Shown piece after piece: positions 1-7,599 of a DNA stretch of 34,799 bases. Source of the stretch: Vibrio ruber DSM 16370. GTDB taxonomy: Bacteria > Pseudomonadota > Gammaproteobacteria > Enterobacterales > Vibrionaceae. Position numbers and translations under genes: made by a program. The stretch covers positions 1 to 34,799 of the forward strand of contig NZ_FULE01000033.1 of assembly GCF_900163965.1 (NCBI RefSeq), in the 5' to 3' direction. Numbering within the stretch: position 1 is the first letter of the stretch; the number at the start of each line of letters is the position of its first letter. The notes under the pieces were generated by a model. It was not told the DNA's origin. It did not search any database and saw only the letters and a program-made list of their open reading frames with translations.

Positions 1-160
1 CATCAGAGGCTTCCATACCACCGTACTTCGATTTCCAGTTATAGTAGGTTGCATCAGAGATCCCGTATTCGCGGCACACTTCATTGACTTTCCTGCCGGC
101 TTCGACTTCCTTCAGGATCTTGACGATTTGCGTTTCTGTATAGCGTGATTTTTTCATCAT
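1..160 (-). CDS. IS3-family transposase OrfA, N-terminal part, cut by the window edge
   Basis: Reading from the ATG at 158-160 leftward gives about 53 residues beginning MMKKSRYTETQIVKILKEVE and running through a typical helix-turn-helix with the segment CREYGISDATYYNWK. This is the HTH_Tnp_1 DNA-binding domain of IS3-family OrfA proteins, which bind the element's ends and are joined to the OrfB integrase by programmed frameshifting. A methionine immediately follows the first, so the start could be 155-157. The gene runs off the window, so whether the element is intact cannot be told. Confidence 0.85.
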   Translation of the reverse strand, partial: MMKKSRYTETQIVKILKEVEAGRKVNEVCREYGISDATYYNWKSKYGGMEASD

Positions 161-233
161 GCACTCTCCGTTTATTTCAGTGTAAACGGAAAAGCCCTAT
201 TTACCAGCGTCCATTTTTTCGGGGAGGGTTACA
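1..233 (-). mobile_element. IS3-family insertion sequence, partial (left end of element)
   Basis: The stretch holds the start of an IS3-type orfA gene on the minus strand and, beyond it, a probable terminal inverted repeat. On the minus strand the end begins TGTAACCCTCCCCG and runs inward toward the orfA start. The rest of the element lies beyond position 1. The outer boundary near 233 is inferred from the motif alone; no target duplication could be checked because the other end is missing. Confidence 0.7.
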
Positions 234-325
234 GCATGTTTTGGTTGTATGGGAGTGCCAAACTAAAAGTGAAGAAACGTTGTTGAGTCTCCTTTCTCAA
301 TCTTTACCTATTGAAGAACGACTAT

Positions 326-461
326 AGTATGAAACTTTATTACTCACTATAGGCCTTCTTGAAAGGGGTAAAGCTCAAGCAGTATGATACTTTATTTTTC
401 AACCTCACCAAAATCATACGACAGTACAATGTTTACAGCGACACTCAGTATGATACTTTTT
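326..461. repeat. Three spaced copies of a near-palindromic AGTATGATACTTT motif
   Basis: Copies begin at 326 (AGTATGAAACTTTAT), 381 (AGTATGATACTTTAT) and 447 (AGTATGATACTTTTT). The core AGTATGATACT is a palindrome apart from its central base. Spacings are 55 and 66 bases. I see no convincing gene in 234-828. The repeats may be operators of a gene lost to the insertion sequence, but that is inference. Confidence 0.5.
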
Positions 462-503
462 TACCTTCCTACAGTTGTAGGAAAGTAAAAAGCATCATTT
501 TGA

Positions 504-537
504 AATGGCGGCAATCACATCGATTGCCGCCATTTTT
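504..537 (+). terminator. Intrinsic terminator, possibly bidirectional
   Basis: A 13-bp inverted repeat, AATGGCGGCAATC (504-516) with GATTGCCGCCATT (522-534), is followed by TTTTT on the plus strand and has a short run of A on the other side. No adjacent intact gene explains it, which fits loss of a neighbouring gene. Confidence 0.7.
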
Positions 538-828
538 GTTATGAGCATGGGCATCTTTTAAAATAGTTTGAAATCCAATTGCATATGCTGTTGGTTTGAT
601 AATACTTTTGTCTGACAAAATGCCATGATAGAGGTAGCAGGATAAGTACTTCACAGCTGGCAGTTCTATCCAGTGTTAGATGAATGACTATTTTCATTTT
701 TTCTGAGTATCAAGAAAAATTGGGATTCACTAACATTAAAAATCCAAAATGTGAACTTGATCAATAAGCCTTATCATATTGAATATATTGGATTAAATTC
801 CTAATATTCTTAATTTTTAACGTTCATA

Positions 829-890
829 GTATACATCATGTATAGTTTTTTATCTTGTGATTGTAGACATGATGTATACATGGTGTATAC
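829..890. promoter_or_regulatory. Two palindromic operators, probably for the downstream GntR regulator
   Basis: Operator 1 is the perfect 15-bp palindrome TATACATCATGTATA (830-844). Operator 2 is GTATACA-TGG-TGTATAC (874-890). GTATACATCATG beside site 1 also recurs in reverse complement as CATGATGTATAC next to site 2. Sites of this type are usual for GntR/HutC proteins, and the pair would flank the promoter of the regulator gene at 920, which suggests autoregulation. I did not find a matching site before the PTS genes. Confidence 0.6.
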
Positions 891-919
891 TCAAAATAGA
901 AAACGAGGTGTAAGAATAA

Positions 920-1630
920 ATGAAATCAGTCTATTTACAAATTGTTGATGACTTAATTGAAAAAATTAGTTCCGGAGAATATGAAGAGGGTTGTATGCTG
1001 CCCTCAGAAAGCACTCTGTGCGAGATTTACAACGTCAGTAGAATGACGCTAAGAAAATCTCTTGCATTACTGGTTGAGCAAGACTTTTTATTCAGGATAA
1101 AAGGAACCGGAACATTTGTTAAGAAGAATAAGTTAGCAATACATGGAGCATCTGAATTATTAGGCTTTTATAAAGAGGTGAAGTCTCAAGGAAAAGATTT
1201 GACAACAGAAGTACTCACTTTCGAAATATTAGAATCTGATATGATGGTCGGTTCAAAGTTAAATCTTGATGCGCATGATATGGTATATCATATCGAAAGG
1301 GTTAGATTTATTAATGGAGAGCCAGAAATGGTGGAGCGTACATACATGCCTTTATCTCTGTTTTCTGATTTAACTGTTGATGTAATGAGGGAGTCAAAGT
1401 ACGAATATATCAAGTCTAAAGGACTTCATATATCAAGAAGTAAACAAATTGTACTTCCTGAATTAGCCGGAAAAAAATTAGCAAAATTATTATCGACTAG
1501 TGAAAACTATCCCTTATTGAAAGTTATCTCTATTGGAGAGCTCGATGATGGTACTGTTTTTGAATACAGTATTAACTACTTTAAGTTAAGTGAATATAGT
1601 TTTGAATTCTATTCATATAATAATGATTAA
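920..1630 (+). CDS. GntR/HutC-family transcriptional regulator (winged helix plus UTRA)
   Basis: The 236-residue protein has an N-terminal GntR winged helix-turn-helix (about residues 3-70, with LPSESTLCEIYNVSRMTLRK) and a C-terminal UTRA ligand-binding domain (about 90-230, with the usual 'NGEPEMVERTYMP' stretch). HutC-subfamily members bind a sugar phosphate or similar effector and repress a neighbouring catabolic operon. A GAGGTG ribosome site at 905-910 supports the ATG at 920. It lies 226 bases ahead of the PTS genes in the same direction and has two palindromes upstream. The likely role is control of the cellobiose-type PTS that follows. The effector, perhaps a 6-phospho-disaccharide, is inferred. 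Confidence 0.85.
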   Translation: MKSVYLQIVDDLIEKISSGEYEEGCMLPSESTLCEIYNVSRMTLRKSLALLVEQDFLFRIKGTGTFVKKNKLAIHGASELLGFYKEVKSQGKDLTTEVLTFEILESDMMVGSKLNLDAHDMVYHIERVRFINGEPEMVERTYMPLSLFSDLTVDVMRESKYEYIKSKGLHISRSKQIVLPELAGKKLAKLLSTSENYPLLKVISIGELDDGTVFEYSINYFKLSEYSFEFYSYNND

Positions 1631-1684
1631 TGATGATATTTATGTATGGTTATAAGTTAATTCTAAAAAAATAATAAAACACAC

Positions 1685-1721
1685 GAGTAAGAGTGTCATT
1701 AAAACATGATAGCTCTTATTC
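1685..1721 (+). other. Hairpin between the regulator and the PTS genes
   Basis: GAGTAAGAG (1685-1693) pairs with CTCTTATTC (1713-1721) with one G-U pair, and the inner bases TCAT/ATGA can extend it. No T tract follows, so it is more likely an RNA-stability or regulatory hairpin than a terminator. The rest of 1631-1856 shows nothing clear. Confidence 0.4.
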
Positions 1722-1856
1722 TGGAATTGAATAAATATATCATATTATTACTGTAATTAAATATTATAGGGGGAACTATTAACTTTAAAAAATAATTATT
1801 ACCGATCCAATTACATTTAGTCTGATAACATGCCATTTTTTAATTAAGAGATAATT

Positions 1857-2168
1857 ATGACTACAAAAATATTCCTGTGTTGTGCGGCGGGTATGTCTAC
1901 CTCTATGGTTGTAAATAATATGCTAAAAGCTGCAGAAGAAAGAAAAGTTGATGTTGAAATAAAAGCATATTCAATATCTGAATTTGAAGATGTAGTAAAT
2001 CAATATGATATTTGTCTTGTGGCACCACAAGTTAGCTATAAGTTTAATGACTTCAACAAGAGATGTGAAGAAGAAGGAAAAAAATGTGCAAAGATAAATA
2101 TGATGCTATATGGGACACTAAATGGTGACGAAATTTTAACGCAAGCATTGGCGCTAAAAAGTAGCTAA
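1857..2168 (+). CDS. PTS lactose/cellobiose-family IIB component
   Basis: This 103-residue cytoplasmic protein begins MTTKIFLCCAAGMSTSMVV. The C-A-A-G-M-S-T-S loop is the phosphocysteine loop of lactose/chitobiose-class IIB proteins, with Cys9 the expected phosphoryl acceptor. Its length matches stand-alone IIB proteins. It receives phosphate from IIA (3566-3910) and passes it to the sugar during transport by IIC (2186-3505). It is the first gene of an operon and lies 17 bases from the IIC gene. The family includes cellobiose, chitobiose and lactose systems, so the exact sugar is unknown. Confidence 0.9.
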   Translation: MTTKIFLCCAAGMSTSMVVNNMLKAAEERKVDVEIKAYSISEFEDVVNQYDICLVAPQVSYKFNDFNKRCEEEGKKCAKINMMLYGTLNGDEILTQALALKSS

Positions 2169-2185
2169 GCATAGGAAATAAAAAT

Positions 2186-3505
2186 ATGAAAAATAAAATT
2201 TTTAGTTTTCTAGAAAACACACTTGCTCCATTAGCCGGTAAAGTCGGAGCCCAAAGACACGTTATGGCTATTAGGGATGCATTTATTGGTGCAATTCCTT
2301 TTATCATTGTCGGGTCATTTTTATTAGTAGTTGCATATCCACCCTTTGAAAAAACATCCACAAATTTATGGTCAACTTTTGCTGCAAACTACAAAGAACA
2401 AATTATGTTACCTTTTCACTATACCATGGGTATCATGACTTTGTGGATAGTATCAGGTCTTGGATATAATTTAGCAAGAAATTACAAAACACTTAACCCA
2501 CACTTGGCAAGCTTATTATCATTATCCACTTTCTTATTAGTTGCAGCCCCTATGGGAGATGGTTTTATTTTAACGAATAATATGGGTGGAAAGGGAATAT
2601 TTACAGCCATGCTAATTGGTATTTATGTTCCAGAAATGATGAATTTTTTGCATAAATATAATATTGGTTTAAAACTACCTCAGCAAGTCCCGGAGAAAAT
2701 TCGTCAATCCTTTGAACTATTGATTCCAGTTTTAGTGGTAGTAATAACAATTTATCCATTAAATTTATTTATTTACAATGAAACTGGTTTTATTCTTCCA
2801 GAAGCTATTATGGAATTATTCAAACCTCTGGTATCTGCTTCTGACTCTTTAGGTGCTGTTTTACTCGTTACCTTTATTGCGCAAGTTTTATGGTGGGCAG
2901 GTGTACATGGTGCTGCAATTACTGGTGGTATTATTACGCCTTTTCTTCTATCAAATTTAACCGTTAATCAACAAGCTTTAGCGCAAGGTGTTCCCGGTAC
3001 AGAACTACCTACAATCTTTGCACAACCGCTAATTGATTTCTTTATTCAGGTCGGGGGGTCAGGCGCTACAATCGCACTTGTTTTACTCTTTATTCGTTCA
3101 CGATCTCAGCATTTGAGAGCTATTGGTAAAATGTCACTGATCCCGGGAGTATTTAATATTAATGAACCCGTTTCATTTGGTACACCGATCGTTATGAACC
3201 CGACTTTTTTCATCCCTTGGGTTTTAGCACCTCAAATCTGTGGTGTAATTACTTGGTTTTCATTTAAATTTGAATTACTGAATCGTATTGTGGCTATTCC
3301 ACCCTGGACCACCCCAGCTCCAATCGGAGCAATGTGGGCTACCAATTGGTCGGTACAAGCCTTTTTCGTTGTCATGATTAACTTAGTAGTCGCAGGAATT
3401 ATTTATTATCCATTCTTCAAAATGTATGAGAAACAACTCATGGATGAAGAAAAAGCTAAATTATATAACGAAAATAATATGGAAGTTAATGAGTTACTAC
3501 CATAG
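2186..3505 (+). CDS. celB: PTS lactose/cellobiose-family IIC permease
   Basis: The 439-residue integral membrane protein has many hydrophobic segments and the typical start of the family (about 1-45: short amphipathic helix, 'PLAGKVGAQRHVMAIRDAF'). It also has the conserved 'WAGVHGAAI' region and the substrate-site loop 'NINEPVSFGTPIVMNP' near residues 330-345. This is the membrane channel that moves a beta-linked disaccharide across the inner membrane as it is phosphorylated. An AGGAAA ribosome site precedes the ATG. Its partners IIB and IIA are encoded on either side. The celB symbol is assigned by family; transport of cellobiose itself is not shown. Confidence 0.92.
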   Translation: MKNKIFSFLENTLAPLAGKVGAQRHVMAIRDAFIGAIPFIIVGSFLLVVAYPPFEKTSTNLWSTFAANYKEQIMLPFHYTMGIMTLWIVSGLGYNLARNYKTLNPHLASLLSLSTFLLVAAPMGDGFILTNNMGGKGIFTAMLIGIYVPEMMNFLHKYNIGLKLPQQVPEKIRQSFELLIPVLVVVITIYPLNLFIYNETGFILPEAIMELFKPLVSASDSLGAVLLVTFIAQVLWWAGVHGAAITGGIITPFLLSNLTVNQQALAQGVPGTELPTIFAQPLIDFFIQVGGSGATIALVLLFIRSRSQHLRAIGKMSLIPGVFNINEPVSFGTPIVMNPTFFIPWVLAPQICGVITWFSFKFELLNRIVAIPPWTTPAPIGAMWATNWSVQAFFVVMINLVVAGIIYYPFFKMYEKQLMDEEKAKLYNENNMEVNELLP

Positions 3506-3543
3506 GAATGTTAGTGAAGAATATATTTTATTCTTACACATTC
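3506..3543 (+). other. Hairpin in the IIC-IIA gap
   Basis: GAATGT and AAGAATA on the left pair with TATTCTT and ACATTC on the right, with small internal mismatches. There is no terminal T tract. It may stabilise or process the message between the two PTS genes. Confidence 0.4.
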
Positions 3544-3565
3544 ATGAAAAGTAAAGGATTGTTAA

Positions 3566-3910
3566 ATGTCAAAAATAGATTTAAATGAAAACTCTCCGCT
3601 ATTAAGTGAAGAATATTTGATGGGTTTGTTGTGTTCTGCTGGTAATGCTCGTTCAGCAACGATGGAAGCAATGAGACATGCAAGAACAGGGGATATTGAA
3701 GAGTCTTTAAAACTGCTTGATCAAGCTGATGAGATGTTAAATAAAGTTCATAAAGACCAGACATATCTTATTGGTTTAGATGAAGGGGAGGGAAAGATAA
3801 AGATGACTCTTATTCTCACTCATATTCAAGATCATATTATGACAGGTATGCTTTGTCGTGATATTGCAAGTGAAATAATCGAATTGCATAAAATTAATAG
3901 GAGTAAGTAA
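3566..3910 (+). CDS. PTS lactose/cellobiose-family IIA component
   Basis: The 114-residue, mostly helical protein carries the family signature 'LTHIQDHIMT'. His86 is the expected phosphorylation site and His90 the second conserved histidine. IIA takes phosphate from HPr and passes it to the IIB protein encoded at 1857. Helices with 'SAGNARSATMEAMRHAR' match the trimeric helical bundle of this class. The 60-base gap from IIC contains a hairpin. The stop codon almost touches the start of the next gene, so translation is probably coupled. Confidence 0.9.
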   Translation: MSKIDLNENSPLLSEEYLMGLLCSAGNARSATMEAMRHARTGDIEESLKLLDQADEMLNKVHKDQTYLIGLDEGEGKIKMTLILTHIQDHIMTGMLCRDIASEIIELHKINRSK

Positions 3911-3911
3911 A

Positions 3912-5219
3912 TTGCTTAAAATAACAATTGTTGGTGGAGGTTCCAGTTATACTCCAGAAATTATCGAAGGGTTCATTAAACGTTATAATGAACTTCCGAT
4001 TACTCACATAGATTTATTCGATATTGAAGAGGGACGATATAAAGTTGAAACGGTTGGAGCTCTTGCTAAAAGGATGATCAAGAAATCCGGCTTAGATATT
4101 GAATTAAATATTAGTTTCAATAGAAGAGCATCATTGTCAGGCGCTTCTTTTGTATGTTCACAAATGCGGGTTGGTATGATTCCTGCGCGTATTGAAGATG
4201 AACTGCTTGGACATCGCTACGGAATGATCGGTCAAGAAACGAATGGGATTGGAGGATTTGCAAAGGCGATGCGTACAATCCCTGTCACTTTGGACTTATG
4301 TAGAGACATAGAAGATATTTGCCCTGATGCCTGGTTGATTAATTTTACAAATCCTTCTGGTATTATTACTGAGGCAGTTTTAAAACATACAAACGTTAAA
4401 GTCATTGGCCTGTGTAATGTTCCTGTTATTACGCAATACGGTATTGAAGAGCTATTAGGTAAAAATATTCAAGTCCAGTTTGCAGGGCTGAACCATTTTA
4501 TCCATGCCTTTCATGTCTGGGATAATGGAAAGGATCGGATTAAAGAGCTACTAGAAAAAATGTGTCAAGGTGAGGATTTTGAACTTCCCAAAAACCTTGG
4601 TAAAGTTGAATGGGTACCGGAACAACTTATGCAGCTTGGTGCTTTACCCTGTGGTTATCATCAATATTATTATAAACAAGATGATGCGGAATTGAAGGAA
4701 TTGAAATGTGAAAACTATATAACCCGTGGAGAAGAAGTTCAGGCGATAGAGACCGAATTATTTAAATTGTACGAAGATTTAAATTTAGACGTTAAACCAA
4801 AGCAGCTTGAAGAACGTGGTGGTACATATTATTCAGACGCAGCTTGTGAGTTAATAAGCGCAATTTACAATGATAAGCGGACATTAATGCACGTAAATGT
4901 ACGTAACAACGGAACTATATCTGAGCTACCAAATGATTGCGCAATTGAGGCGACTTCAGTCATTACATCATGTGGCGCTATGCCTCTAAACTTGGAGCCT
5001 ATTGTTAATCCTGCAATAAGGGGGACTCTACAGCTTCAGAAAGCTTTTGAAGAATTAACAGTTAAAGCTGGTGTTACCGGAGACTATGCCACAGCTCTAC
5101 AGGCTTTGACTATTAATCCGTTAGTTCGAAAAGGTACAGTTACTAAAGAAATTTTAGATGACATGTTGGAGATCAATTCAAAATACCTCCCTCAATTTAA
5201 ACATAGCGCAATCAGATAG
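3912..5219 (+). CDS. GH4 6-phospho-beta-glucosidase-type enzyme
   Basis: The 435-residue protein belongs to glycoside hydrolase family 4, whose members use NAD+ and Mn2+ to cleave 6-phospho-disaccharides. It begins with a dinucleotide-binding stretch (VGGGSSYTPEIIEGF). It has 'GLCNVP' with Cys168 and 'LNHFIHAF' with His195, the positions expected to bind the metal. It also has 'QETNGIGGFAKAMRTIPV' and 'INFTNPSGI'. The start is TTG at 3912, chosen because an AGGAG site at 3899-3903 lies eight bases away inside the end of the IIA gene. It would hydrolyse the phosphorylated sugar delivered by the PTS. Beta-glucoside specificity is the best guess by context, but GH4 also includes alpha-specific enzymes. 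Confidence 0.9.
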   Translation: MLKITIVGGGSSYTPEIIEGFIKRYNELPITHIDLFDIEEGRYKVETVGALAKRMIKKSGLDIELNISFNRRASLSGASFVCSQMRVGMIPARIEDELLGHRYGMIGQETNGIGGFAKAMRTIPVTLDLCRDIEDICPDAWLINFTNPSGIITEAVLKHTNVKVIGLCNVPVITQYGIEELLGKNIQVQFAGLNHFIHAFHVWDNGKDRIKELLEKMCQGEDFELPKNLGKVEWVPEQLMQLGALPCGYHQYYYKQDDAELKELKCENYITRGEEVQAIETELFKLYEDLNLDVKPKQLEERGGTYYSDAACELISAIYNDKRTLMHVNVRNNGTISELPNDCAIEATSVITSCGAMPLNLEPIVNPAIRGTLQLQKAFEELTVKAGVTGDYATALQALTINPLVRKGTVTKEILDDMLEINSKYLPQFKHSAIR

Positions 5220-5269
5220 GTTAAAAATTTGTTTTTAGCCTATAGATTATAGTTTGAATATATTTTTGA

Positions 5270-5291
5270 GGCATCCTTTGTGATGCCTTTC
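5270..5291 (+). terminator. Weak terminator-like hairpin after the GH4 gene
   Basis: GGCATC (5270-5275) pairs with GATGCC (5282-5287) around CTTTGT, followed by TTTCG. The T tract is short, so some read-through into the RidA-family gene is likely. Confidence 0.5.
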
Positions 5292-5334
5292 GTAAGAATA
5301 TATAAAATATATCGAATTAAAGAAGTGGAAAATT

Positions 5335-5709
5335 ATGAATCCTATTTTTTCAGATAAAGCCCCTAAGGCTGTTGGCCCATATTGTCACGCAATGGAAAGT
5401 AAAGGTATGTTGTACCTTTCTGGTCAACTTCCTATTGAACCTGAAACAATGAAAATTGTTTCTAATGATATAGAGTTACAAACGAAACAATGTTTAAAAA
5501 ATATTAGCTCAACTTTATTCGAAGCTGGATGTAGTTTGAACAGCGTAGTCAAAACGACTATTTTTTTACGAGATATGGATAATTTTGTTAAAATAAATGC
5601 AATATATGACGAATTCTTTGGCTCGCACAAACCTGCTCGATCATGTATTGAAGTTGCAAGATTACCAATGGATGCAAAGATTGAAATAGAGTTAATAGCA
5701 GAAATGTAG
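5335..5709 (+). CDS. RidA/YjgF-family protein
   Basis: The 124-residue protein shows the full RidA signature near its end, 'ARSCIEVARLPMDAKIEIE'. Arg102 aligns with the arginine that binds the carboxylate of imine substrates, and acidic residues follow at 117-119. RidA proteins form trimers that hydrolyse reactive enamines and imines made by PLP enzymes, but paralogues inside catabolic operons often have other, mostly unknown, roles. It lies 115 bases after the GH4 gene, past a weak hairpin. Its link to sugar breakdown is unexplained; the encoded pathway has no PLP enzyme in view. Possibly the disaccharide contains an amino sugar, which is only a suggestion. Confidence 0.88.
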   Translation: MNPIFSDKAPKAVGPYCHAMESKGMLYLSGQLPIEPETMKIVSNDIELQTKQCLKNISSTLFEAGCSLNSVVKTTIFLRDMDNFVKINAIYDEFFGSHKPARSCIEVARLPMDAKIEIELIAEM

Positions 5710-5711
5710 CT

Positions 5712-5891
5712 CTTATTTGTATTCGTTCAGACTAGTTCGATGGAAGAGTTATCGAAAGAGCCGGAAGCATGGATCGACTACGACAACAATCATCGGACTC
5801 ATCGAGGAAAATGTACCGTGGCAGAATGCCAATCGAAACATTAGAAGAGAGGAAATCAATCTGGGCTGAAAAGAATCTAGCCCAAATTTAA
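5712..5891 (+). pseudogene. IS481-family transposase remnant with a frameshift
   Basis: Frame by frame, the DNA encodes 'SSMEELSKEPEAWIDYDNN' and 'HRTHRGK', then, after a one-base shift, 'KMYRGRMPIETLEERKSIW' and 'AEKNLAQI' ending in TAA at 5889-5891. This is the C-terminus of an IS481-type DDE transposase (the usual W-x2-YN-x2-R-x-H-x-GK...P-x-ETL pattern). One A appears to be missing from the A run near 5808, which breaks the frame. No N-terminal part is present, so only the tail remains. Just downstream, TCTGACAGT (5892-5900) and ACTGTCAGA (5922-5930) form an inverted repeat that may belong to the element's end. Confidence 0.75.
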
Positions 5892-5956
5892 TCTGACAGT
5901 CACCGAGTCACGAAGTGGGTAACTGTCAGATCAGATCGGAATTAGTACAGCTAAGC

Positions 5957-5992
5957 AGCCCCAATCACATCGTTAACCATGTTCATGGGGCT
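5957..5992. repeat. 36-base imperfect palindrome
   Basis: AGCCCCA (5957-5963) and TGGGGCT (5986-5992) flank a partly self-complementary centre around GTTAAC. It lies downstream of the sulfatase that ends at 6078 and could end that transcript, but it has no T tract. It may equally be the end of a mobile element. The rest of 5892-6077 shows no gene I can support. Confidence 0.45.
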
Positions 5993-6077
5993 GATGGTTT
6001 GGCTACACCACAGTTATTGTGGGGGATAACTTTGTCTGAGTGAATGCAGACATGTTGTGGATAAGCCAAATGGGTGG

Positions 6078-7508
6078 TTAGTCCAGAAATTCCAGTTTAG
6101 CCGGACGCATACCTGCTTTATCCATATCACACCCAGCAATCAGTGCTGAGACACCTTTTTTTAATGACTCTTGACCGACACACCAAGGGCTGGTGTGTGG
6201 ATCTAATGGCGTATCATTCACTTTCGCCATCTCAGCTTTCAGATAAGCAAGCTGCTTGTCTGATTCTGCTGTACGGTTTTTCTCGGTAATTACGGTTTCT
6301 GTTCCCGCTTTTGTGTCGAGTTTAACAAATTTACCGTTGTGGTAGAGCTTCCATTCTTTGTTGAAGATAAAGCTGGTCGGTTTGAATTTCCATACCGGAG
6401 AGTAGTGCATAAAAATGGTATCGCGGACCGATTCTTTCTGCCCCTTGAGAACTGGCACTTGATCGACCCCATCGATCTCCTGTTTAACTTTTAATCCTGC
6501 CAGTTTAGAGATGGTCGGATAAACATCCATGATGTCGAAGAGAGCATCTTTCTTCACGCCTTTGTCTAACTGACCCGGCCAGCTGAATACAAGTGGCACG
6601 TGGGTTCCGTTGATAGTCGGGTGACCTTTCCCACCGCGAACTTTATGTCCATAGCGGTAAGATACAATACTTGGATGGGTGCCATTATCGGTGACAAAGA
6701 CGAAAATGGTATTTTTAGATAAGCCTTCTTGATCAACATAATCAACCAGGTCACCAACCAGTTTATCCATATAAGTAATCATGCCGGACAATTTGTCTTT
6801 CTTGCTCTTGGCGTTCATGGAGTCAGGGGTGACCACAAAGGGGTTATGAGTGAGCACCATCGGGTAGTAGAGCAGAAAGGGTTTATCTTTGTTTTTCGAG
6901 ATAAAGCTCTTGACGAATTTTTGCTCCATATCCGGACCGAAACCTTCTTCAAACGAGGCTTTTTTATCGTTGTAATACAGTGTCGGTGCCCAGTAACGGG
7001 AGCCCTTTGAGTCACGGGTATACCGGAAATAAACCAGTGATTGATCAAAGCCGGCCTCTGATGGTGTGATCCCTTTCAAACCATCAAACCCGTTACCACT
7101 GAGTTGCCATTTCCCGGTGATTGCTGTTGTATACCCCGCATTTTTAAAGGTGTTGGCAAAAGTGACAGAGTTGGGATCGAGATAGGCAAACGCTTTATAA
7201 TTTTTGCGGTTTTCAATACCGGTCATCAACCGGGTTCTGGTTGGCGAACTCAATGGTGTGGCATGAGCATTGTTAAATGAGATGCCGTTTCTTGCCAGTT
7301 TGTTGATATTCGGTGAATAATATTCACCACCGAATTGACTGATGCCTTCGATCCCTAAGTCATCCGCTAAAATGAGGATGACATTCGGCTGATCGGTCGG
7401 TGCCCGAAGTGGCTGCTGTTTTGCCGCGTGAACCGGCGCCATGGTCATTGATGTTCCCAACGCCGCCAAAACTGATAGTGCAAGCTTACTGGTCGTATAT
7501 TGTTTCAT
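6078..7508 (-). CDS. Secreted serine-type sulfatase (sulfatase 1)
   Basis: The 476-residue protein starts at the ATG at 7508, chosen over the upstream ATG at 7535 because it gives a clean signal peptide (MKQYTTSKLALSVLAALGTS, cut near AHA/AA). It belongs to the S1 formylglycine sulfatase class. Evidence is 'NVILILADD' for metal binding, the modification motif S-S-P-T-R at residues 87-91 (Ser87 becomes formylglycine), 'GKWQLSG', and 'FVTDNGTH' for the second metal site. It would remove sulfate esters from a glycan in the periplasm or outside the cell. It is the second gene of a minus operon behind sulfatase 2, 91 bases downstream, and shares that gene's RAT-controlled leader. Substrate unknown. 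Confidence 0.9.
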   Translation of the reverse strand: MKQYTTSKLALSVLAALGTSMTMAPVHAAKQQPLRAPTDQPNVILILADDLGIEGISQFGGEYYSPNINKLARNGISFNNAHATPLSSPTRTRLMTGIENRKNYKAFAYLDPNSVTFANTFKNAGYTTAITGKWQLSGNGFDGLKGITPSEAGFDQSLVYFRYTRDSKGSRYWAPTLYYNDKKASFEEGFGPDMEQKFVKSFISKNKDKPFLLYYPMVLTHNPFVVTPDSMNAKSKKDKLSGMITYMDKLVGDLVDYVDQEGLSKNTIFVFVTDNGTHPSIVSYRYGHKVRGGKGHPTINGTHVPLVFSWPGQLDKGVKKDALFDIMDVYPTISKLAGLKVKQEIDGVDQVPVLKGQKESVRDTIFMHYSPVWKFKPTSFIFNKEWKLYHNGKFVKLDTKAGTETVITEKNRTAESDKQLAYLKAEMAKVNDTPLDPHTSPWCVGQESLKKGVSALIAGCDMDKAGMRPAKLEFLD

Positions 7509-7599
7509 TCTCTTATCTCTTTGTTTTCTCGTCATTTGGATCTCTGATTGGTAACCGCCCGAAAGTCGTTACATCACTGTATGGTTATACGAGACGGTG

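Noticed and set aside
3554..3566. AAAGGATTGTTA before the IIA gene as a possible RAT
   Set aside because: Only the 5' word matches. There is no GCAAAACC, no overlapping terminator, and it serves as the ribosome-binding region of the gene at 3566.
5892..6077. Short minus-strand reading ending NMVNDVIGAA as a transposase tail
   Set aside because: It is open for only about 20 codons and I cannot match it to a family with confidence, so it is not listed as a gene.
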